DNA of 5,355 bases. It comes from an uncultured Prevotellaceae bacterium (GTDB lineage: Bacteria; Bacteroidota; Bacteroidia; Bacteroidales; Muribaculaceae). Under the pieces are notes generated by a model. That model did no database searches and was not told the DNA's origin. It saw only the letters and a list, made by a program, of their open reading frames with translations. Positions 1 to 5,355 of the stretch are shown here, one piece after another. The translations under genes were made by a program, and so were the position numbers. How positions within the stretch are numbered: the stretch's first letter is position 1; each line of letters starts with the position of its first letter. The stretch is taken from positions 1-5,355 of the forward strand of contig USOC01000094.1 of assembly GCA_900556245.1 (NCBI GenBank). The letters are read 5' to 3'.

Positions 1-240
1 TCTAATGTCGGCAAGAATTTTTTCCGACTCGCCTTTAATAATTTCGAGTTTTTTTGCGAATTCATCAAAAATTTCACGCGTACCACTTACCGATTTTTCA
101 ATTTCGGAAATTTCGTTGTTTAAGTCGGCGTTTTTCTGTGCGTGAGATGCCGAAATTTCATTATTTTCCGCAATTTTCGTCTCATATTCACTGCGCCGCG
201 CGCCGGATTCGCCGATAATTGCGGTGATAAATTCCAAATC
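1..240 (-). other. Anomalous in-frame coiled-coil-like tail replacing the ABC-F C-terminus
   Basis: In frame with the ABC-F gene, 80 codons (from 240 down to 1) encode a polar helix-prone sequence rich in Glu, Lys, Ile, Ser and Asn, with pieces such as NNEISEIEKS and EFAKKLEIIKGESEKIL. All 7 Lys codons are AAA, whereas the ABC-F part uses AAG in 20 of 36. Glu is GAA in 12 of 14, and Ile is ATT in 10 of 12 with no ATA, although ATA is frequent in the ABC-F part. G+C is about 40%, so composition alone does not separate the two parts. The spacing of hydrophobic residues suggests a long coiled coil, possibly the cytoplasmic helix of a chemoreceptor-like or other coiled-coil protein, but I recognise no family motif. 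It could be an assembly chimera (favoured), a recombination or insertion junction, or a real fusion. The far end lies outside the window. Confidence 0.7.
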
Positions 241-1773
241 CTTGATTTTTCCGTTTCCCTCGAAGACAAAAAGATGTTCAACCGTTCTGTCAAGGAAAAA
301 GCGGTCGTGCGACACAACTATTACACAACCCTTGAATTTAGAGATGTATTCCTCTAAAATACCCAACGTCGAAATGTCCAGATCATTCGTTGGTTCATCA
401 AGAATCAGGAAATTAGGGACTTTCATCAGTATGGTAGCCAAATAAAGTCGCCGTTTTTCACCACCCGACAACTTATAGATGTATTTTTGCTGCGTCTCCG
501 GGGAAAACAGAAACAACTGCAGAAACTGAGAGGCCGTATAGCGAGTCTTCTCATCTATTACTACCACCTCAGCAATCTTTCGAACAGCATCTATCACCTT
601 TTCTTCTTCATTAAACTTAATGCCATCCTGACTGTAATAGCCGAATTTGACGGTTTCTCCCACATCGAAATGACCTGAATCCGGCTCGACAAGACCAAGA
701 AGCAACTTGATAAAAGTTGATTTTCCGACACCATTGTCTCCAACAATGCCCAATTTCTCATAACGGGAAAACACATAGTTGAAATCATCCAACAAAATCT
801 TGTCTCCATACCGCTTCGCAACACTGAATGCCTCAAATATCTTAGAACCGATATAAGACGAACCTACGTATAACTTCACATTTGAATCATCACGTCTGAC
901 CCTTGATTTACGGTCGAGTTCATAGAAGGCATCAATGCGATATTTTGCTTTTGAACCACGAGCCTGTGGCTGACGGCGCATCCAATCCAATTCTGTACGA
1001 AGCAGATTCTTTACGCGAGCCAATTCCGCATCCTGTGCCGACAAGCGTTCTTCCCGCTTTTCAAGGTAGTAATCATAGTTTCCCGAGTATGAAAAGACTC
1101 TCCCTGAATCAATTTCAAGGATTTTTGTACATACTTTGTCCAGAAAATATCGGTCGTGGGTCACCATCAAGATAGAAATACGACTGCGTTGTAAATATTC
1201 CTCAAGCCACTCAATCATTTCAATGTCAAGATGGTTGGTCGGCTCATCAAGAATCAGCAATTCCGGCTCACCTATAATCACCTTCGCCAAAGCGACACGT
1301 TTCAGCTGTCCGCCAGAAAGAGAGCCGACCGTCTGATTGATGTCCGTGATTTTCAACTGCGAAAGAATCTGTCGAATCCTATCTTCATAATCCCACGCAC
1401 CTGCAGCATCCATTTGCAGAATTGCTCGGCTCATCCGGTCTGTGTCCTGACTGTCCACTGCCTGCTCATATTCGCGGATAGCACGGGTCGCTTCATCATC
1501 AAGCGACAGGCAAGCCTCTATGACAGTTTGTGACTTGTTAAGTTCTGGCAACTGAGAAAGATATCCGACTCGCAAATCATTGCGAAAAACAACACTCCCT
1601 CCGTCATACGGTTCTTCACCGGCAATGATACGCAGCAGCGTAGTCTTTCCTGAACCGTTCTTGGCAATCAATCCTATTTTGTCTCCTTCAAATACTCCAA
1701 ATGTGACATCCGAAAAAAGCACTCTGTCGCCAAACGACTTTTCCAAATTTTCAATCTGCAAATATGACTTCAT
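1..1773 (-). CDS. ABC-F family ATPase (Uup-like), partial, with aberrant C-terminal part
   Basis: Soluble twin-ATPase protein of the ABC-F family, whose members bind the ribosome and act in translation or antibiotic protection; it has no membrane segments. ATPase domain 1 shows Walker A KNGSGKTT (residues 38-45), signature LSGGQ (152-156), Walker B LLILDEPTNHLD (172-183) and switch His206. A charged interdomain linker (about 240-300) contains WMRRQPQARGSKAK, typical of Uup-like members. Domain 2 shows Walker A GDNGVGKST (345-353), signature LSGGE (435-439), Walker B FLILDEPTNDLD (455-466) and His489. All catalytic residues are present. The ATG at 1771-1773 follows a good promoter closely and lacks a Shine-Dalgarno, normal for Bacteroidota. 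The frame stays open to the left edge, but from about residue 513 it no longer resembles the family: the expected aromatic/glycine segment (of the type FPGNYTDYR) after KIKD is replaced by foreign-looking sequence. ABC-F identity is certain; Uup subtype is likely. Confidence 0.93.
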   Translation of the reverse strand, partial: MKSYLQIENLEKSFGDRVLFSDVTFGVFEGDKIGLIAKNGSGKTTLLRIIAGEEPYDGGSVVFRNDLRVGYLSQLPELNKSQTVIEACLSLDDEATRAIREYEQAVDSQDTDRMSRAILQMDAAGAWDYEDRIRQILSQLKITDINQTVGSLSGGQLKRVALAKVIIGEPELLILDEPTNHLDIEMIEWLEEYLQRSRISILMVTHDRYFLDKVCTKILEIDSGRVFSYSGNYDYYLEKREERLSAQDAELARVKNLLRTELDWMRRQPQARGSKAKYRIDAFYELDRKSRVRRDDSNVKLYVGSSYIGSKIFEAFSVAKRYGDKILLDDFNYVFSRYEKLGIVGDNGVGKSTFIKLLLGLVEPDSGHFDVGETVKFGYYSQDGIKFNEEEKVIDAVRKIAEVVVIDEKTRYTASQFLQLFLFSPETQQKYIYKLSGGEKRRLYLATILMKVPNFLILDEPTNDLDISTLGILEEYISKFKGCVIVVSHDRFFLDRTVEHLFVFEGNGKIKDLEFITAIIGESGARRSEYETKIAENNEISASHAQKNADLNNEISEIEKSVSGTREIFDEFAKKLEIIKGESEKILADIR

Positions 1774-1792
1774 AAATTTCTATTTATCTCGA

Positions 1793-1800
1793 CAAAATTA
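1793..1800 (-). promoter_or_regulatory. Bacteroidota -7 promoter element for the ABC-F gene
   Basis: Read on the minus strand this is TAATTTTG, an exact match to the Bacteroidota -7 consensus TAnnTTTG. It ends 19 bases before the ATG at 1773, which would leave a short leader of roughly 14 bases. No clear TTTG -33 element is found at the ideal 19-21 base distance; a TTTG sits only 4 bases upstream and is too close. The element lies between the tRNA-His terminator and the gene, so the ABC-F gene is probably its own transcription unit. Confidence 0.6.
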
Positions 1801-1861
1801 GCTCAAATTCCGATAAGATGATGAATTTATACAACAACTTCCAATCATCTGCCGGCAATAG

Positions 1862-1897
1862 AAAAAAGGAGAGGTAACTTCCGCTACCTCTCCTTTT
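1862..1897 (-). terminator. Intrinsic terminator of the tRNA-His unit
   Basis: Perfect 13-bp inverted repeat: 1864-1876 (AAAAGGAGAGGTA) pairs with 1885-1897 (TACCTCTCCTTTT) around an 8-base loop. Read on the minus strand, the descending arm ends in a run of six T (complement of 1862-1867), the classic Rho-independent form. The first base of the stem is the complement of 1897, which is also the A of the tRNA's encoded CCA, so the terminator begins directly at the mature tRNA 3' end. The flanking A/T pairs let it read as a terminator in the opposite direction too, but no plus-strand gene needs it. Confidence 0.85.
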
Positions 1898-1974
1898 GGG
1901 GTGAAGAAAGGGATTCGAACCCTCGACCCTCGGAACCACAATCCGATGCTCTAACCAGCTGAGCTATCCTCACC
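1897..1974 (-). tRNA. tRNA-His (anticodon GTG)
   Basis: A complete cloverleaf folds on the minus strand. The 8-bp acceptor stem GGTGAGGA/TCTTCACC includes one G-T pair; the D arm is GCTC/GAGC with the loop AGCTGGTTA; the anticodon stem TCGGA/TCCGA carries the loop TTGTGGT with anticodon GTG; the T arm is GAGGG/CCCTT around TTCGAAT. The extra 5' G (G-1, base 1974) opposite discriminator C73 (base 1900) is the hallmark identity element of histidine tRNA and is encoded here. CCA is also genome-encoded (1899-1897). Without CCA the gene spans 1900-1974. It has its own promoter and terminator. Confidence 0.97.
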
Positions 1975-1992
1975 ATTTCTGATTTCCGAGTG

Positions 1993-2024
1993 CAAAGATA
2001 GAGTGAATTTTTATCCTGTGCAAA
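1993..2024 (-). promoter_or_regulatory. Near-consensus Bacteroidota promoter for tRNA-His
   Basis: On the minus strand a TTTG (complement of 2021-2024) is followed by a 20-base spacer and then TATCTTTG (complement of 1993-2000). This fits the Bacteroidota primary sigma consensus TTTG-N19-21-TAnnTTTG exactly. The -7 box ends 18 bases before G-1 of the tRNA, leaving a very short 5' leader for RNase P to remove. It lies in the 67-base gap after the CapA-like gene, so the tRNA need not depend on read-through from the folD operon. Confidence 0.82.
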
Positions 2025-2041
2025 TTTTTTCGGACTTTTTT

Positions 2042-3196
2042 TCAATTATTTTTCAACCGTTCGACAACTTTGACTGTCTCTTCCTTTGCCACTTTTCCAA
2101 AATCATCTATCACCCAAGGAATTTCATAAATTGGAGTCCACTTCCAATCATCCTCTACCACATTAACATTATAGCGATTCAATACATCGCGAGCATTCGT
2201 GACAAATCTCCGATACATCGACTGACTGTCATTACGTAACAAATCCGTGCGATCAGAAGGTATCAGCTGATAATTTTCAGTGCTGCCCACAACCGGATCC
2301 TGAACAAATACCAAACGATATGCAGCCCGCTTCAGATAGGGTTTTCCATCCTTCCTTCCCAAAACGACCCTGACCATGGCTCCTCCGCGAGTATCAGCCG
2401 TCCGCATGCCGGAAATAAAGTTTCCAAGAGAATAGACAACAAGCACATCTTTCCCATACTTCTCACTACGACGCAATTCCATAGGCTGCACAACATGTGG
2501 ATGGCTGCCAATTATCATATCCACCCCCTCGTTGACCAAAAATTCCGCCAGACTTTCCTGCTCGTCATTTTGACGCAATTTATATTCAAGCCCCCAATGG
2601 ACACAAGCGACAATCATATCAGCTTGTTTCTTGCGGAGTTCTCGAATGTCTGACGACATTTGCCAACGATTGATATAGTCTACGCACACCCGACCCGGTT
2701 CAATGCCGTTTGTCCCGTATGTATAATTTAAGAAGCCAACCTTGACCCCCTTAATATCTGCCACATAGGGATATCCGGAATCGCGTTCTCGGCGATTCCG
2801 GTATGTTCCGATATGCGGTATTCCCATCCTGTCGAGCGCATCAAGCGTACGAATAAGCCCTTTGTCGCGGCGATCCAGACAATGATTGTTCGCATGCAAA
2901 AACAAATCGAAACCTGCATTGCGCAAAGCGTCAGCAAACTCATCCGGCGCACTGAAACAAGGATAGCCCGTATAAGGCTTTCCCCCTAATGCGCATTCCA
3001 AATTGACAACAGCATAATCTGCAGAAGATATGTAAGTTCTGACGTGGCGAAAACAATCAGAATAATCGAAACCATCCGAGGTCTTCGATGCTTTCAGCTG
3101 TCGCTCGTGCTGCATGGCATCGCCGGCAAAGACCAACGACACATCTCCGTCACCAAACAGCGACAAAAGAACACACAGGATAGAAAGCAAATTCAT
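2042..3196 (-). CDS. CapA-family metallophosphatase-like protein, probably exported
   Basis: A 384-residue member of the CapA (PGA_cap) family, which has a calcineurin-like metallophosphoesterase fold and was first described in poly-gamma-glutamate capsule synthesis. Most family members in non-capsulated bacteria have no proven substrate. Metal-site motifs appear in family order: FAGDAMQH (23-30), NLECAL (65-70), HANNH (101-105), HWG (200-202), GSHPHV (230-235) and SLGNF (256-260). Residues 1-15 form a short hydrophobic segment suggesting a signal peptide or anchor, although it lacks the usual positive charge and no lipobox is visible. The start is well fixed: an in-frame stop lies two codons upstream (3200-3202). 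The ATG shares its A with the folD TAA stop, so translation is probably coupled and both genes use the folD promoter. No convincing terminator follows. A role in capsule synthesis is not shown: no capB- or capC-like neighbour is present. The family call is secure; the substrate is unknown. Confidence 0.92.
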   Translation of the reverse strand: MNLLSILCVLLSLFGDGDVSLVFAGDAMQHERQLKASKTSDGFDYSDCFRHVRTYISSADYAVVNLECALGGKPYTGYPCFSAPDEFADALRNAGFDLFLHANNHCLDRRDKGLIRTLDALDRMGIPHIGTYRNRRERDSGYPYVADIKGVKVGFLNYTYGTNGIEPGRVCVDYINRWQMSSDIRELRKKQADMIVACVHWGLEYKLRQNDEQESLAEFLVNEGVDMIIGSHPHVVQPMELRRSEKYGKDVLVVYSLGNFISGMRTADTRGGAMVRVVLGRKDGKPYLKRAAYRLVFVQDPVVGSTENYQLIPSDRTDLLRNDSQSMYRRFVTNARDVLNRYNVNVVEDDWKWTPIYEIPWVIDDFGKVAKEETVKVVERLKNN

Positions 3197-4077
3197 TATT
3201 TATAAATGGCATGTTGCGCTGCAAGCAACGTGTTTTTCATAAGTGAAACAATCGTCATCGGTCCGACCCCACCAGGAACAGGCGTAATCAACGAGCACTT
3301 CGGTGCAACATGTTCAAAATCCACATCCCCTTTCAAGCGGAATCCACTTTTTGTCTCAGTCGAAGGCACACGCGTTGTGCCAACATCGACAATCACCGCT
3401 CCGTCATACACCATATCCTCCCTAACAAACCCAGGAGAACCCAAAGCGGCAATAATTATATCCGCTCTGCGACAATAATCTTTGATATCCTTTGTACGGC
3501 TATGGCAAACTGTCACAGTCGCATCGCCGGGAACCGCTTTTTGCATCATCAACGATGCCACCGGTTTGCCGACAATGTTGCTTCGACCGAGTACGACACA
3601 ATTTGCCCCTTTTGTTTCGACACCATAACGTTTCAACAACTCAAGGATACCCTGAGGTGTTGCGGAGAGAAAACAGGGCAACCCTATCGACATACGCCCA
3701 ACATTCACAGGGTGGAATCCATCGACATCCTTGCGATAGTCTATAGCCTCTATCACCCGTTGCTCGTCTATATGCTTTGGCAAAGGAAGTTGAACAATAA
3801 AGCCATCGACAGACGAATCTGAGTTCAAGCGGGCGATTGCCTGAAGCAGCTCTTCTTCCGTTACCGTTTCTTCAAAGCGAATTACTGTCGAATCAAATCC
3901 ACACTGCTCACAAGCCTTCACCTTATGAGCCACATATGTTTCGCTGCCACCATCATGGCCTACCAGAATTGCCGCCAAATGAGGTTTTTTGTGCCCGGAG
4001 GCTACCATTTGAGCTACTTCCGCCGCAATCTCCTGTTTGACTGCGTCGGCAATTTTTTTTCCGTCGATTAATTCCAT
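3196..4077 (-). CDS. folD: Bifunctional methylenetetrahydrofolate dehydrogenase / methenyltetrahydrofolate cyclohydrolase FolD
   Basis: Cytoplasmic enzyme of folate one-carbon metabolism. It oxidises 5,10-methylene-THF to 5,10-methenyl-THF with NAD(P)+ and hydrolyses that to 10-formyl-THF, used for purines and initiator formyl-Met. The 293-residue length is normal. Visible motifs: YVAHKVKAC (48-56) with the catalytic Tyr48 and Lys52, [10 protein letters not shown] (91-100), KDVDGFHP (116-123), the nucleotide-binding GRSNIVGKP (164-172), CHSRT (191-195), and the C-terminal [11 protein letters not shown] (265-275). No residue expected for activity is missing. The ATG at 4077 lies about 20 bases after a predicted transcription start and has no Shine-Dalgarno. 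It is the first gene of a two-gene operon; its TAA overlaps the next ATG by one base. The call is secure. Confidence 0.98.
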   Translation of the reverse strand: MELIDGKKIADAVKQEIAAEVAQMVASGHKKPHLAAILVGHDGGSETYVAHKVKACEQCGFDSTVIRFEETVTEEELLQAIARLNSDSSVDGFIVQLPLPKHIDEQRVIEAIDYRKDVDGFHPVNVGRMSIGLPCFLSATPQGILELLKRYGVETKGANCVVLGRSNIVGKPVASLMMQKAVPGDATVTVCHSRTKDIKDYCRRADIIIAALGSPGFVREDMVYDGAVIVDVGTTRVPSTETKSGFRLKGDVDFEHVAPKCSLITPVPGGVGPMTIVSLMKNTLLAAQHAIYK

Positions 4078-4102
4078 GCTTATATGTTGTTTTTGGTTTG
4101 TG

Positions 4103-4133
4103 CAAAGTTAATTCTTTTACACCAAATTCAGAA
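4103..4133 (-). promoter_or_regulatory. Bacteroidota promoter for the folD-capA operon
   Basis: On the minus strand TAACTTTG (complement of 4103-4110) matches the -7 consensus TAnnTTTG exactly. A candidate -33 element TTCTG (complement of 4129-4133) lies 18 bases upstream and is imperfect; a better-looking TTTGG at 4122-4126 is too close. The -7 box ends 25 bases before the folD ATG, giving a leader of about 20 bases. No riboswitch or other structured leader fits in that space. Confidence 0.65.
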
Positions 4134-4154
4134 CTACTTTCCGGTAAAATGAAA

Positions 4155-4186
4155 CCGGACGGGGACTCATAGGAAGCTCCGTCCGG
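4155..4186 (-). terminator. GC-rich hairpin after the DUF1015 gene, probable terminator
   Basis: CCGGACGG at 4155-4162 pairs with CCGTCCGG at 4179-4186. The stem can extend inward by a G-T and a G-C pair, leaving a loop of about 12 bases. It lies 28 bases beyond the DUF1015 stop codon and upstream of the folD promoter, where a terminator is expected. On the minus strand it is followed by TTTCATTTTACC, a broken rather than continuous T tract, so termination may be partial. A second small inverted repeat, CCGGT/ACCGG at 4141-4145 and 4154-4158, overlaps its base and could form an alternative structure. Confidence 0.6.
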
Positions 4187-4213
4187 CTATAAAAAATCTG
4201 TCAATAGATACCG

Positions 4214-5355
4214 TTAATCGTCAAGTTTATGAATCACCAAACCTGAGCGCAGTTTCGGTTCAAACCATGTCGTTTTCGGAGGCATAATATTTCCCGTATC
4301 GGCAATATCTATAATTTGCTGCATCGTCACAGGATAGAGAGCAAGCGCCATTCTCATTTCGCCGCTGTCCACCCGACGCTTCAATTCTCCGAGACCACGG
4401 ATTCCTCCAACAAAATCAATTCGCTTATCACTACGTAAATCCGTAATATTCAAAATGTCTCGCAGTATCAAATCTGAAGAAATCGTAACATCAAGCACCC
4501 CTATCGGATCATTGTCGTTATATGTCCCCGGCTTAGCTGTGAGCGAATACCATTCTCCATCTACGTAGAGAGAGAAATTATGCAGCGCCTGAGGTTTGTA
4601 AATGTCGCTTCCTTTAAGTTCTACCGTAAAGTTCTTGCCAAGCAACTCAAGAAATTCTTCCTTAGTGTGCCCATTCAAATCCTTCACAAGACGATTATAA
4701 TCAATCACCTTCAAATGAGATGCAGGGAAACAAACCGCAAGGAAGAAATTATATTCCTCATTGCCGGTATGAGCAGGATTGGCATCCGCCATCTCTTTGC
4801 CCACCAAAGCTGCAGCTGCGCTACGATGATGTCCGTCGGCAATATACATGTTTGGAATCGAAGCAAACAAACCGGTAATTTTTTCAATAAGCCTTTCGTC
4901 TTCAATCACCCAAAACTGATGGCCAAAGCCGTCTTCCGCAACGAAGTCATATTCCGGCTTCCCGGAGACAACCGTTCTCAATACCTTTTCCAATTCCTCA
5001 TTATCAGGAAAGGTGAAAAATACGGGTTCTATATTCGCACGATTTATGCGTACATGCTTCATGCGATCTTCCTCCTTGTCACGACGAGTCAGTTCATGCT
5101 TCTTGATTCTCCCCGCCATATAGTCATCAACGCTTGCCGCCACTACAAAACCATACTGAGTTCTGCCATCCATCGTCTGGGCATAAATATAATAGCATGG
5201 TTTTTTGTCTTGCACAAGCCAACCGCGGTCTTGAAATTTCCTGAAGTTTTCCACTGCTTTCGCATAGACTTTCGGATCGTGCTCGTCAGTTCCTGGTTCA
5301 AAATCGATTTCCGGCCTGATGATATGGTACAACGACTTCTCGTTGTCACCGGCTT
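4214..5355 (-). CDS. DUF1015 family protein, N-terminus beyond the right edge
   Basis: Conserved bacterial and archaeal family with no firmly established biochemical function. Counting from the TTG codon at 5332, visible family features are HIIRPEID (3-10), KKHELTRRDKEEDR (77-90), the hallmark YIADGHHRSAAA (163-174), and the C-terminal MPPKTTWFEPKLRSGL (350-365). The frame is open from the stop at 4214 to the right edge, adding at least AGDNEKS before that codon. This stretch fits the family, so the TTG is an internal codon and roughly 40 N-terminal residues appear to be missing, judging from my recollection of the usual length of about 410. The DGHHR motif resembles the GxxR-type motif of ParB-like nucleotide-binding proteins, including free serine kinases, so a nucleotide-dependent activity is possible but unproven. 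In Bacteroidales relatives I recall this gene next to serC and serA; those would lie off the right side and cannot be seen here. It is probably soluble and cytoplasmic: no signal peptide or membrane segment is visible in the part present. Confidence 0.9.
   Translation of the reverse strand, partial: AGDNEKSLYHIIRPEIDFEPGTDEHDPKVYAKAVENFRKFQDRGWLVQDKKPCYYIYAQTMDGRTQYGFVVAASVDDYMAGRIKKHELTRRDKEEDRMKHVRINRANIEPVFFTFPDNEELEKVLRTVVSGKPEYDFVAEDGFGHQFWVIEDERLIEKITGLFASIPNMYIADGHHRSAAAALVGKEMADANPAHTGNEEYNFFLAVCFPASHLKVIDYNRLVKDLNGHTKEEFLELLGKNFTVELKGSDIYKPQALHNFSLYVDGEWYSLTAKPGTYNDNDPIGVLDVTISSDLILRDILNITDLRSDKRIDFVGGIRGLGELKRRVDSGEMRMALALYPVTMQQIIDIADTGNIMPPKTTWFEPKLRSGLVIHKLDD

Noticed and set aside
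1..240. The region 1-240 as the normal C-terminal coiled-coil domain of a Uup protein
   Set aside because: Uup proteins do end in a coiled coil, but the conserved segment that closes ATPase domain 2 is missing before it and codon use changes at the same place, so normal domain structure does not explain it.
903..1801. Several plus-strand open frames of 66-100 residues across the ABC-F gene
   Set aside because: They lie antisense to the conserved Walker, signature and linker regions of the ATPase and show low-complexity, non-protein-like translations.
1897..1974. The tRNA as an integration attachment site for a mobile element
   Set aside because: No integrase, direct repeat of the tRNA 3' end or foreign gene block is visible nearby; both flanks are ordinary genes or signals.
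2042..3196. Evidence for a poly-gamma-glutamate capsule locus
   Set aside because: Only a CapA-family protein is present. CapB- and CapC-like genes are absent and the partner is folD, so capsule synthesis cannot be inferred.
3310..3822. Plus-strand open frame of 170 residues inside folD
   Set aside because: It is antisense to a fully conserved folD and lacks recognisable motifs, a promoter or a family resemblance; it is a shadow of the folD reading frame.
4078..4213. A folate-related or other riboswitch upstream of folD
   Set aside because: The predicted leader is only about 20 bases and the hairpin at 4155-4186 lies upstream of the promoter, so no structured leader is available.
5330..5332. 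TTG at 5330-5332 as the start of the DUF1015 protein
   Set aside because: The frame remains open upstream to the right edge and the extra residues (AGDNEKS) fit the family, so the true start lies outside the window.

Overview
The window looks like chromosomal housekeeping DNA from a member of the Bacteroidota, probably Bacteroidales. Three things point there: promoters of the TAnnTTTG type with a TTTG element about 20 bases upstream, the absence of Shine-Dalgarno sequences before the start codons, and the character of the encoded proteins (Uup-like ABC-F ATPase, FolD, CapA-type metallophosphatase, DUF1015). Every supported gene is on the minus strand, so transcription runs from the right edge to the left edge.

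Layout in the direction of transcription: (1) 5355-4214, a DUF1015 protein whose N-terminus lies beyond the right edge. (2) 4186-4155, a GC-rich hairpin that may end that unit, followed by a Bacteroidota promoter at 4110-4103. (3) folD (4077-3196) and a CapA-family protein (3196-2042), which share one base at the stop/start junction and form a two-gene operon. (4) A compact tRNA-His(GTG) unit with its own near-consensus promoter (2024-1993), encoded G-1 and CCA, and a strong intrinsic terminator (1897-1862). (5) An ABC-F ATPase gene starting at 1773 under its own promoter and running to the left edge without a stop. No gene-free stretch exceeds about 140 bases.

folD serves one-carbon/folate metabolism, DUF1015 is uncharacterised but carries a conserved DGHHR motif, tRNA-His and ABC-F serve translation, and the CapA-like protein is an exported or envelope metallophosphatase. 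Apart from the folD-capA coupling there is no sign of a shared pathway.

The main anomaly is at the left end. The ABC-F protein is canonical up to about residue 512 (base 238) and then, in frame, becomes an unrelated Glu/Lys/Ile-rich, coiled-coil-like sequence with different codon use. The usual end of the second ATPase domain and the usual C-terminal region are absent. A chimeric assembly join near bases 230-245 is the most economical reading; a genuine gene fusion is the exciting but less likely one. I found no convincing new defence, mobile or RNA-guided system.
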